Below, piece after piece: positions 48,091 to 60,400 of a stretch of DNA of 64,000 nucleotides (the stretch's first letter is position 1; each line of letters begins with the position of its first letter). The position numbers were made by a program, and so were the translations under genes. Below the pieces are notes generated by a model that worked only from the letters and a program-made list of their open reading frames with translations, was not told the DNA's origin and ran no database searches. The stretch lies in NCBI GenBank assembly GCA_026874595.1, contig CM049318.1, positions 2,665,741 to 2,729,740 on the forward strand, in the 5' to 3' direction. Origin of the DNA: Sipunculus nudus. Taxonomy: Eukaryota; Annelida; Sipuncula; Golfingiida; Sipunculidae.

Positions 48091-48911
48091 GATAAAATTT
48101 GGAATTGAAAAATATAACGTCATAGATTTATACTGGAAAAAAGCCACATGAAAAAGATTTATAATTTAGGGTATACGAAAATATTTTATCACGTTCCTGG
48201 AATATTTATACAGATAAAATTTGGAATTGAAAATATAATGTCATAGATTTATGTTTGAAAAAAGCCACATGAAATAGATTTATAATTTAGGGTATACGAA
48301 AATATTTTATCACGTTCCTGGAATATTTATACAGATAAAATTTGGAATTGAAAATATAATGTCATAGATTTATGTTTGAAAAAAGCCACATGAAATAGAT
48401 TTATAATTTAGGGTATACGAAAATATTTTATCACGTTCCTGGAATATTTATACATATAAAATTTGGAATTGAAAATATAATGTCATAGATTTATGTTTGA
48501 AAAAAGCCACATGAAATAGATTTATAATTTAGGGTAAACGAAAATATTTTATCACGTTCCTGGAATATTTATACATATAAAATTTGGAATTGAAAATATA
48601 ATGTCAAAGATTTATGTTTGAAAAAAGCCACATGAAATAGATTTATAATTTAGGGTATACGAAAATATTTTATCACGTTCCTGGAATATTTATACAGATA
48701 AAATTTGGAATTGAAAATATAATGTCATAGATTTATGTTTGAAAAAAGCCACATGAAATAGATTTATAATTTAGGGTATACGAAAATATTTTATCACGTT
48801 CCTGGAATATTTATACATATAAAATTTGGAATTGAAAATATAATGTCATAGATTTATGTTTGAAAAAAGCCACATGAAATAGATTTATAATTTAGGGTAT
48901 ATGAAAATATT
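48091..48911. repeat. 121-bp tandem array
   Basis: About 6.8 copies beginning at 48091, 48213, 48334, 48455, 48576, 48697 and 48818, each starting ATAAAATTTGGAATTGAAAA and ending CGTTCCTGGAATATTTATAC. Copies 2-7 are almost identical; copy 1 is more diverged. The last unit stops before the final motif. Confidence 0.95.
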
Positions 48912-49002
48912 TGTAAATGTTTTGACTCAAATTCATACTAAGTGCAAGATTAAACTAGATATATAAATATTCAAGGTCAAGGTCACTCTCCAGATGATTA
49001 AA

Positions 49003-49812
49003 CTAGATATACCATAGTATCCCCAGACTCGGCATAATCACCCTTCTAAAACAGGCCCCTTTCTTCTGAAACATATATTGACACTTTACTATTCCAAGGC
49101 TATTCCATGATCAAGATAAAATTTTTCTTAATTTGTTTGAAAATTTGGTGGGAATAATTTGTGTATCAAATTGACGATAAAATTTGTAGTACTTGAAAAG
49201 TTATGGAGCTGGTCTACCATAATCATGCATTTGACCGATTTTGAACTTAAAGGCCAAGGTCACTGGTTGTTAACCTCATTAAAGGACTTGCAATCTGCCA
49301 TCTTCCTTTTACATTTACAGAAATATACAACCATTCATCCACTTAAGACATGTTTTTTTTACCAAAATAGAAATATTTGAGGTCAAAGCAACTCTCATTG
49401 TAAAGGTTATGACCCAAATTTAAATGGACTTCAATCTATAATCCATATCTATGCTTGTGCATAATATCTGTCCATAATTTTTCACTTATAATGATCATAT
49501 TAATATTAAGTGGCAATAACTGGATATTAAAAGAAAACTAATAAAAGGATTAAAGGTGGCACCATCAGTCTCCCATACAACACAAATGAAGCTTTGCAAG
49601 ATCTCTGATTAACGTAATTTTTGGACTAATCCATGCATCCTTTCTTGAGATGTTTACAATAAATTGCTTGTGAAATTCACCAAAGATTGATATATTCTAG
49701 GCCAAAGTCACTCTCTGTAAAGGTCATGACCCCATTTTATACAAGCTTTGTCCTCTCACCTATATCTATATGCACATGACAAATTTGACAAATATCTGTG
49801 AAAATCTTTCTT
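49003..49812 (-). mobile_element. Element U3, truncated
   Basis: CTAGATAT then a deletion of the edge hairpin, resuming at ATAGTATCCCCAGAC. The interior matches U1 and U2 in order (GGCCCC near 49054, ATATTGACACTT, AAAGGTGGCACCATCAGTC near 49552, AAGGTCATGACCCCATTTT near 49718). It stops after the ACAAATTTGACAAATATC phrase without the right hairpin. Confidence 0.65.
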
Positions 49813-51469
49813 TTTTTAAGTTTTCTTGCTTGCAAAAAAACTACAGCTTAAGTATTTTGTCAAATGAAACAGACCATATCTTGTTTTTATCAATTACATG
49901 TGACTGCATGCAGTGATGGATGGATTGTTATCAGCAAGATTGATTCCATGAAATTATGAAATTTAGTTTTTCTGAGCTGAACATACACCATATAATGTTG
50001 TTTGACTGAGCATTTGCCAGGTTCAACTGGCAAAAAACTTGATATACCCATAATGTCTAAATCAACTGTGGGGAATGAATTATACGAGTTAAATAAGTTA
50101 TTTGCTGTCAGCACACATTGATTCTCACCTGGGTATTAATCATTCTAGTGAGGAGCATTATGTTGTCAGCTTTTTGTCAAGTGATGGATTACTAAGACGG
50201 GAAATGTGTGTTTTGGTCATAAATCTAGAGGAGATATTACAAGTCTGTTTTACTGTACTGGCTGGGAGCCAATGTGCTCTGATTAAATTCATCACCATCT
50301 TGTAATTCCATATTCTTCTGCAATTACTGAAGGCTGTTTAAATGAATGTACACATTGTGCTCTTCTGTTGTCATTGAATGTTAATAACCATGGTTTTCAA
50401 CATCTTTGGATGACAATGAATCTTTGTTCATGGTTAGACATAATAAGATTGATATAACCATCCCATACTCACTCCATAGCATCTAATCCCCCAATCTGCA
50501 TGTATTTAAAGAAATAAGTTATTTGTTTGATCTAAAGAATAAACCTTTTTTTATAAAGAATAGGTCCATGGCCTGTTGTAGGCACCATCTATAGTCCATT
50601 CCAATACTCATGTCTGTATGTTTTTCAGGGATAATATTCCATACATGTGAAGCAGTGTAAACCTTTTGGTCCAAAGGCTGCAGGAGCAACTCCTCTGACC
50701 ACCTGCATAAAAATTAATGCCTTAATTACTTTGCTTTGATTTTGTATGAGACAAATAATCCCAAATATTACAAAACTGGTTACAGCATTTACACCTTTTT
50801 CATTGTTGGAGAACAGAAAATAAACAAGCCAGGCAAACTGATGACATAAGTCAATTGAAGGTGATGTGCAACGATTACAACACAGGCAGCCATAGACATG
50901 GAAAGTACCCAGCAGTGCCGGGAAGACGCCATCCTCAGTCTATCAGCAGAAATAACAAAAAAAGAGTCGCAAAGCAAATACTTTTTACATGATCTATTAC
51001 CACTTTTCACAAAATCAGCTGAATATCTGTATATCTACTATAGGCCAAAGGGCATTTTTAAAGAATACTCTTAAAATAATTATCGCCAAAAAAATATGAG
51101 GACACAGGTATTGGGACAGACTATATTGAATAAAGATAAAGGTAATCGTACAATAAGAATGATATATGTTAATTTTAAACCTTCTGGATATGCTCAGGTT
51201 AAGAATAATCCTGAAGTCAATATCTGCTGTTGAAACATAACAGGAAATCTCTGAAGTTCTATCAAAATTCACAATTATGCCATTGAGGTAGTGGCAATGT
51301 TTCAACTAGGGAACTTCAACTCTGTGTCAGAGCAACATAAAACCACATGGATATGTCCTACACCTACTAACATGACAGCCACTTCAGTAAGAAAACTGAG
51401 AAAAATGATGATCAGTGTAGGGTTGTTTAGTGAGAACTAGGGCATCGCCCGCTAAATGCAGAAAGCAAA
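49813..51469. other. No gene seen
   Basis: Unique AT-rich sequence. Short open frames (49890-50114, 50102-50305, 50789-51010, 51015-51305) lack any recognisable family signature. Confidence 0.4.
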
Positions 51470-54073
51470 CAAGGGACCTATGGGTCACGACGCTCAGCTG
51501 TTATATATGATAAAAAAATATTATTTAGAAATGAGGCACATGCTGGTTTTGTGTGGTAATAAATATAAGCTGTATTATGAGTTGTTGTTGTTTAGCTTAT
51601 GTATGATTTTGATAGTACCTTTGGAGACAGGGAAGAGGATTGATTTCATTTATTTTATTAACAAATGGAGTGCTACTGTCACACAGATTTTGACTTGGCC
51701 ATATAACTTATAAGCAGAACATATAATATAAGAGTTTAACTATTTATTAAAAAAAATACAAATATTGTCCCAAATATAATTTTTATTATAAATAATAAGA
51801 GAATCATATGATTTTTTAAAATGAAATATAACTGATATGATAATTAAAATAATATTAAAGAATATATTCATGAATGCATTCATGAATACATTTTGAAAGT
51901 ATTTGCACGAGTATTCATATACTTTCATTTTTACCTGAATTCCCATTCTTTATGCAAGAAATTTTATAATGGAGTACATAATCATATTCGTATTTAAATA
52001 CAATTACAAAGTATTCGCACCGTGTCTGGTATTTATTCAGTTTTCACCAAACAATGATGTTGAGAATCCAGAATATACAAAATTCACACATTTAAATAAT
52101 GATCATAAGTACCTGGTTTTATGGCTTTTATTTATATTAAAAAAAAACTGTAAAAAATTCATTTTGGACTAATTTCACATCAATGTACACACTAGAAACA
52201 GTAGGAATCTAGATTAATATTATCAACTGCATCTTTGTCTATCATTAATTTCCTTCATATAATCCTTAATGATTAGTAATGAATAATATGATTTACTTCT
52301 TTATCATTAAAATGAACTGAAAAATGCCATAGGTGACTGCATGGTGTTATTTGGAATATGTGACATTCTACCCATCGATACAAGATTCTTATATCATCAG
52401 TAACTGCAAGTTAATTTCCTGTTATTATAAACTAACAAATTCCTTTTCTTTAATTTGTTATTAAAAACCAATAAAAATTTATTAATTTATTGTTCATTGG
52501 TATGTTGTTGGTTAAAACTACTAGATGAGTTGGGTTGAACACCTGGATCAACTGTGGCTGGCCATAAGCTGCCTGGATTCTCCCCTCAAGTGTGCATAAT
52601 TTGATGAAAGGTCAACAAGGTCAACATACAGGTGACTCAAGAGGGGCTGGAGAGAGCCAAAGTCTGACAGGGTCTCATAAAAAACATTAATAAAAGCTAC
52701 AATATTTGGCAAATTTCTTTCAGCTTTCTAAACTAAAAAGCTGAAATCCTTATGTGTGCATGATATGAAAATTATATCAACAGTGCTCACGGGAAACAAA
52801 CGTGCCATGGTCACAGTTGGGCAAAATTTAAGGTACTAATTTTATATTTATACTAATAACTTATAAAATTTGAAAAATTCAGAACTAATTTTGGGTATTC
52901 AATTGAATCTTGATTAAATAATGTTACATCTCTGACAAAAAAGATCTCTAGCTTCAGCAATGCCCTTGTTAAGGGAGTAAATATATTTCTTGATTTTTTA
53001 CAAAGTGCATTATGTTTGGGCCCATAACTTAAAAAAAATACACAATACTGACATCATTTCTGGCATGTGCATAGTGAATGTATAGAAAAATATGTATATT
53101 ATATATGATCAAAGTCAGATCAGTGGGTTTGATATTAGGCAGTCTTAAAGTGTAACATTGGGTTTTTAATGGAAAAATGAAGTTTTTCATTGATATCTCG
53201 AAGGAATTAAGTCCTAGTGACCAAATTCTTGGCATGGTAGGGGATTTTGGAGAAATCTAACTGTATGCCAAATTTAAGGAACTTAGAGCTGAAACTCGGG
53301 AGCTGAGCTCTAGCAAACTGCATAACACTAGCAATATGTGACATGGTGCTTGAAAACTTGAATAAAATCTACAGTTTTTGATCAACTGGTTTCAAATTTT
53401 TGGTGTTTACAGTTGAAATGCTAACAAAAACATGCTGTGAAAATTAAATCCACAGCAGTTACAGCAAAAAAACGTGCCATGGTCAAAGTTGGGCAAAATT
53501 TAAGGTACCAATTTTTTATTTTTGCTAATATTTTTAAAAATTTAAAAGATTTTGATCTAATTTTGGGTATACAATTTAATTTAGATTAATAAAAGTAATA
53601 TTACTGGAAAAAAAGTGCTTAGCTTTAACAAGTTTTGTGTTAAGTGATAAAATTTCTTTCCTGATTATTTACAAAATGCATTATGTTTGGGCCCATAACT
53701 TTTTTAAATTAAATAATACAGACCTAATTTCTGGCATGTACATAGGAATTATATAGAGGATTATTTATAGGAAATATGAGGAAAAACAGATGAGTGGTTT
53801 TGATAAAAGGCAGTCCTAAAGTGTGAAAATAGGTTTTTAATAAAAAATTGAGGTTTTTCCTTAATTTCTCAAAGGAATGAAGTCGCAAAGACCCAGTTTT
53901 CGGCTTGGTAGGAGATCTTGGGGACATCTAACATTATGCTGAATTTTGGAGTCCTAGGTCTTACGGTTTCAAAACGTGCCACATCTACGGACGGACGGAC
54001 GGACGGACAGACGGACGGACGACGGACAATGGACCACGACTATAGCTCAGATGACTTATAGTCAGCTGAGCTA
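51470..54073 (-). mobile_element. Element P3, complete Helentron-like element (2.60 kb)
   Basis: Left edge CAAGGGACCTATGGGTCAC and GCTCAGCTG; right edge of five to six GGAC repeats and the TAGCTCAG/CTGAGCTA hairpin. It is nearly the same as P1 in its first 700 bp (ATATTATTTAGAAATGAGGC shared), with small deletions later (for example after GCCTGGATTC near 52578). It lies alone in unique DNA: AAAGCAAA before and AAAAAACAAAAAG after. Two internal subunits as in P1. Confidence 0.85.
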
Positions 54074-55383
54074 AAAAACAAAAAGTTTATTTTATTGTGT
54101 TTTGCTATTTATAGCAATTGATAAAATAATGATATTGCAAAAATGAAAATAAAGTTGATTTTAAAAATTGGACAAGTCTAAAAGTAGACTTACAGTTTCA
54201 AGTGGGTCTAAATTCTAATCTTCTAAATTTGTGAGTAAATAGATCTGGACTAGCAGTACCTGCAACTGCTACTACACATGTATGCAGTTTAGATCATGCA
54301 GGATTTCCAAGCGTAAATGATAGGTGAAACTTGGATGAGCTTGGCACCAACAGTCTAACGTAATACTTTAAATAAAGCGGTTTTAATGGTGACTTGGTCC
54401 TGGCACAGTGTAATTACAAGATGAAATGTCACATGAGCTAGATCTGGTTAGGTTGAGCCAGATCTTTCTCTTGTTAATGGGGCTGGTTTTACTAAAAACC
54501 ATGGGATTACTTAAGCCAGAACACAATGGAATTTCATCTTCACCTAAAACATTATTTAGCTGAAGTATATGTCACATGATCTTGTTGCAGAATTATGATC
54601 AGATCTAATCAGATAGAAATAGTGTAACCTTAACATTGTCAAAGCTGAGATGACAAAACATCAGCAGCCAAATAACACTTTGAACAATGAACATTATGAT
54701 TGCAAACTGAAGCTTGTATAATATTCTCAGATCCATAAAAGCTGCACATCTCAGATTTAACTGAAGATGCTGAAAACACCTCATTTGCTAAATGCCACCA
54801 CATTTCAGAATGATTAAGACAATGCTACACTCAAAAAAGACTCATCTTAATTCTTCAAAGTGTTTATGCATGTGGATGATTATTGTGATGAAATAAATGA
54901 TAACAGCTGTTTTTGTTCTGACCAAGTATACTTTACTTTGTTCATATTCTCTTCATGACAATAGGAAAGGCCTTGCATTGGTGCTGCCATAACCTTTAAC
55001 CTTTATACAAACTGAGTCATAGTAGCCATTATACCAACTGACAGATATAGGATTTCAAAAGGAAAAGAAAGATACCAGACAAACAGGTTTCTCCTTGTAA
55101 TAAAAATCATTATTTTCTCAGGTAATGATTTTATAAATCTCTTGGCCCCAATACAAAACTTGCAAAGATAAAAACTGTTTCAGAAGGCAGTCCATGGTTT
55201 TGTGTTACCTAGAGCAAGGAAACTGGAGCTATCATTTGAAAACATCTTCAAAATAAAATGTCACTTAAAATTTTGAACGAAGGTATCGCATTCTTAAAAA
55301 GGATATCTCCTGCTATGACTATAACAACAAAAGCCTGGTCACCAGCAGTATTTATGAACATGAACAGGGCCCTTGACAACAGA
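54074..55383. other. Unique DNA, no gene called
   Basis: Non-repetitive. On the minus strand a 62-residue open frame (55248-55436) reads partly into element V and resembles nothing I recognise. No tandem or tRNA features. Confidence 0.4.
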
Positions 55384-57066
55384 CTAGATGTGTCAGTACG
55401 ACACGAATGCCCCCGCCTGGGGCAAATTAGAAACATTTGTTAAATTTTGTAAAAAATTTTTAAGTTCAGGAGGTGTTGTATGGTCAAAAGTAGGTCAAGA
55501 AGGGCAAAATGCAAGCTCGATCTGTAACCGGTCATTATCAAGGAACACACCAAAATCAGGCCAGTATGCAGGCATTGTGAAAAAAAGTCCATACATGTGC
55601 ATTTTTCATAAAAATTTCTGTCTTTCATGAAATTTTCTATGTTCAGGATCTGTCATATGGTCAAAAATAGGTTAACTGGGACGAAACGCGAACTCGACCT
55701 GTAAGTGGTCATTATGCGCCCACAGACCAAACATTGGGCCAGTATCTGTAAGCATTGCATTGCGAAACTAGAATATTAGCAAAAGCTGGTAATCAGTTAT
55801 AAATTTAAATTGGAGAGGTATGAACCATGTTTTATAACAATCAACCAAATGCTTCCTGAGAAATATCCCCCTAAGTTTTTTATTATACTAAGCTCTGTGA
55901 CCTTGAAAAGTAGGTCAAGACCACCCATCTCTGAACTTGACCAAGATTTTGTAAATATGATGCAAAAGTACTGAAGTAATGAAGTTCCTGTGTTGAATAC
56001 CTTTGGAGATATCCTGCACAAAGGCCAAAATTGAAAAATCCGATAAAATTTCATTAAAAAATCAGAAATTGCAGGTGACGCCACCAAAATTGTGCAGCAC
56101 TAAAGGCCATCAGTCCCAATGACCATAGTAAGTTTTGTGAAAATCCACACAATGGTTCCTGAGATATAAGCTTCTGAGTGTTTTTCTATAATCAGCTCTA
56201 AAATGTAGAAAAATGGGTCAAGGTCACCCATCTTCGAACTTGACCGAGATTTAATCGATATACATCTTCACTGATGAAATAAAATTCCAACGGTGAATCC
56301 TTTTAGAGATATCCCGCTCACAAGGTAAAAGTTAACAGACACGGAACGGATGGACGGACGGACACCAGACAGACAGATGGACGGATAGACGGACAGCTTG
56401 GGTGACGACAATAGCCCATCAGCCTATGAGCTGAGGGCTAAAAACGGCTGCACATGTACATTTGTCATGAAAATTTATATTTTTCATGAAATTTTCTATG
56501 TTTAGGAGCCGTAAAACAATCAAAAGTAGGTCAACTGGGACGAAACGCGAACTCGATCTGTAACTGGTCATTATCTGCATACACACCAAAAATCAGGCCA
56601 ATATCTGCAGGAATTGTGAAAAAGTCCGTACATACATGTGTATTTGTAATTTTCTAAGTTAAGGAGCCGTAAATGGTCAAAAGTAGGTCAACCGGGAGAA
56701 AACGCGAACTCGATCTGTAACTACTCATTATCTGCATACACACCAAAAATCAGGCCAATATCTGCAGGCATTGCGAAAAAAGTCCGTACATGTGTATTTG
56801 TTATGAAAATTTCTATTTTCATGAAATTTTCTAAGTTTAGGAGCCGTAAAACAGTCAAAAGTAGGTCAACTGGGACGAAACGCGAACTCGATCTGTAACT
56901 GGTCAATATCTGCCCACACAACAAAAATCAGGCCAATATCTGCAGGCATTGCGAAAAAAAGTCCGTACAACTGTTTGATTTCGGAAGGACGGAAGGACGG
57001 AAGGACGGAATGACGGACATGGGTAAAACTATATGCCCTGGCCACTTTGTGGCGGGGGCATAAAAA
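55384..57066 (-). mobile_element. Element V, complete Helitron/Helentron-like element with nested W
   Basis: Left edge CTAGAT, hairpin GTGTC-AGTAC-GACAC (55390-55404), ATGCCCCCGCC at 55407-55417. Right edge: GGAAGGACGGAAGGACGG microsatellite (56974-57020), hairpin TATGCCC (57033-57039)/GGGCATA with inner CCAC-TTT-GTGG; its arm GGCGGGGGCAT (57052-57062) is the exact 11-bp inverse of 55407-55417, followed by AAAAA. Core: about five units of roughly 150-180 bp with CGAAACGCGAACTCGA (55680, 56539, 56699, 56876). W is inserted between units. Confidence 0.75.
55768..56440 (-). mobile_element. Element W nested in V
   Basis: Begins CTAGAATATTAGC after GCGAAA and ends with a decayed GGACGGAC segment, then TAGCCC (56412-56417), ATCAG, CTGA, GGGCTA (56435-56440) and AAAA. 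V sequence resumes after the A-run. Sister V repeats have GCGAAAAAAGTCCG at the equivalent point, so the target was an A-run. Core GGTGACGCCACC near 56075. No inverse of the right hairpin arm was found in the left edge. Confidence 0.65.
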
Positions 57067-57435
57067 TAAAATACAATAAAATAATCAAATGACTAACCTT
57101 AGTGTTTACAGGTCCAAGTTAATGCCCATCATTATTAAATAAAAGAGAATGACCCTTTCATGAAAAAAAAAATTTCTTCAACATCTTTAATAAGTAATGG
57201 CATGTAATAAGGCTTTTTCAAGCAGAGAGTGAGTGAAAAAAGTAAAGGCTAAATATTCTTTTCCTGTTTAAAACATGTAAAGTTATCCAAAATTGTCCTA
57301 CAGAACTGGTAGAATGGGTGCTACTTGTGTCTTCTAGCATCTGATTTTTTATGCTCCTGTAATATGTATAACCAGCAGATGAAATTTTACATAATCCTTC
57401 CTTATGGATCAAGTTAATAAAAGAAGACATTTTGT
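57067..57435. other. Short unique spacer
   Basis: No features seen between element V and the satellite. An A-run lies near 57163-57172. Confidence 0.4.
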
Positions 57436-60400
57436 GAAGGATACAGAAGGGTATACATTAGGGTTGTAAGACATTTTGTGAAATATACAGAAGGGTATAC
57501 ATTAGGGATGTAAGACATTTTGTGAAGGATACAGTAGTGTACACATAAGAGTTGCAAGACATTTTGTGAAGGATACAGCAGGTTACATGTTAGGGTTGTA
57601 AGGTATTTCATAAAGGATACAGAAGGGTACAAATAAGGGTTGTAAGACATTTTATGAGGGATACAGATGGGTACACATTGGCTTGTAAAACATTGTGTAA
57701 AGGATACAGAAGGGTACACAATAGGATTGTGAGACATTTTGTGAAGGATACAGAAGTGTACAAATTAGGATTGTAAGACATTTAGTGAAGGACACAGAAG
57801 GGTACACATTTGGGTTGTAAGACATTTAATGAAGGACACAGAAGGGTACACATTTGGGTTGTAAGACATTTAGTGAAGGACACAGAAGGGTACACATTTG
57901 GGTTGTAAGACATTTAGTGAAGGACACAGAAGGGTACACATTAGGGTTGTAAGACATTTCATGAAGGATACAGAACAGTACACATTTGGGTTGTAAGACA
58001 TTATGTGAAGGATACAGAAGGGTACACTATAGGATCCTGAGACATTTTTGTTAAGGATACAGTGAGGTACACATTAGGGTTGTAAGACATTTTGTGAAGG
58101 ATACAGAAGGGTACACATTAGGGTTGTAAGACATTTCATGAAGGATACAGAACAGTACACATTTGGGTTGTAAGACATTATGTGAAGGATACAGAAGGGT
58201 ACACTATAGGATCCTCAGACAGTTTTGTTAAGGATACAGTAAGGTACACATTAGGGTTGTAAGACATTTTGTGAAGGATACAGAAGGGAACACGATAGCG
58301 TTGTAAGACATTGTGTGATAGATATAATAGGGTACACAATAGGATTGTGAGATATTTTGTGAAGGATACAGAAGGGTACACATTAGGGTTGTAAGACATT
58401 TTGTGAAGGACACAGAAGGGTTCACATTTGGGTTGTAAGACATTTTGTGAAGGACACAGAAGGGTACACATTTGGGTTGTAAGACATTATGTGAAGGATA
58501 CAGAAGGGTACACAATAGGATTGTGAGAAATTTTGTGAAGTATACAGAAGTGTACACATAGGATCCTGAGAAATTTTGTGAAGGATACAGAAGGGTACAA
58601 ATTAGGGTTGTAAGACATTTTGTGAAGGATACAGAAGGGTACACGATAGCGTTGTAAGACATTGTGATAGATATAATAGGGTACACAATAGGATTGTGAG
58701 ACATTTTGTGAAGGATAAAGAAGGGTACACATAAGGGTTGTAAGACATTTCATTAAGGATCAAAAGGGTACAAAATAGGATTGTGAGAAATTTTGTGAAG
58801 GATACAGAAGGGTACAAATTAGGGTTGTAAGACATTTTGTGAAGGATACAGAAGGGTACACAATAGGATTGTGAGAAATTTAGTGAAGGATACAGAAGGG
58901 TACAAATTAGGGTTGTAAGACATTTTGTGAAGGACACAGAAGGGTACACATTTGGGTTGTAAGACATTATGTGAAGGATACAGAAGGGTACACAATAGGA
59001 TTGTGAGAAATTTTGTGAAGGATACAGAAGGGTACAAATTAGGGTTGTAAGACATTTTGTGAAGGATACAGAAGGGTACACATAGGATCCTGAGACATTT
59101 TTGTTAAGGATACAGTAAGGTACACATTAGGGTTGTAAGACATTTTGTGAAGGATACAGAAGGGTACACATTAGGGTTGTAAGACATTTCATGAAGGATA
59201 CAGAACAGTACACATTTGGGTTGTAAGACATTATGTGAAGGATACAGAAGGGTACACTATAGGATCCTCAGACAGTTTTGTTAAGGATACAGTAAGGTAC
59301 ACATTAGGGTTGTAAGACATTTTGTGAAGGATACAGAAGGGAACACGATAGCGTTGTAAGACATTTTGTGATAGATATAATAGGGTACACAATAGGATTG
59401 TGAGATATTTTGTGAAGGATACAGAAGGGTACACATTAGGGTTGTAAGACATTTTGTGAAGGACACAGAAGGGTACACATTTGGGTTGTAAGACATTATG
59501 TGAAGGATACAGAAGGGTACACAATAGGATTGTGAGATATTTTGTGAAGGATACAGAAGGGTACACATTAGGGTCGTAAGACATTTTGTGAAGGATACAG
59601 AAGGGTACACAATATGGTTTGTGAGAAATTTTGTGAAGGATACAGAAGTGTACACATAGGATCCTGAGAAATTTTGTGAAGGATACAGAAGGGTACAAAT
59701 TAGGGTTGTAAGACATTTTGAGAAGGATACAGAAGGGTACACATAGGATCCTGAGAGATTTTGTGAAGGATACAGAAGGGTACAAATTAGGGTTGTAAGA
59801 CATTTTGTGAAGGATACAGAAGGGTACACGATAGCGTTGTAAGACATTGTGATAGATATAATAGGGTACACAATAGGATTGTGAGACATTTTGTGAAGGA
59901 TAAAGAAGGGTACACATAAGGGTTGTAAGACATTTCATTAAGGATCAGAAGGGTACAAAATAGGATTGTGAGAAATTTTGTGAAGGATACAGAAGGGTAC
60001 AAATTAGGTTTGTAAGACATTTTGTGAAGGATACAGAAGGGTACACAATAGGATTGTGAGAAATTTAGTGAAGGATACAGAAGGGTACAAATAAGGGTTG
60101 TAAGACATTTTGTGAAGGACACAGAAGGGTACACATTTGGGTTGTAAGACATTATGTGAAGGATACAGAAGGGTACACAATAGGATTGTGAGAAATTTTG
60201 TGAAGGATACAGAAGGGTACAAATTAGGGTTGTAAGACATTTTGTGAAGGATACAGAAGGGTACACAATAGGATTGTGAGAAATTTTGTGAAGGATACAG
60301 AAGGGTACAAATTAGGGTTGTAAGACATTTTGTGAAGGACACAGAAGGGTTCACATTTGGGTTGTAAGACATTTTGTGAAGGACACAGAAGGGTACACAT

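Noticed and set aside
55248-55436. Possible exon on the minus strand upstream of V
   Set aside because: Part of the frame reads into the edge of element V; no clear splice sites or known domain, so it could not be supported.
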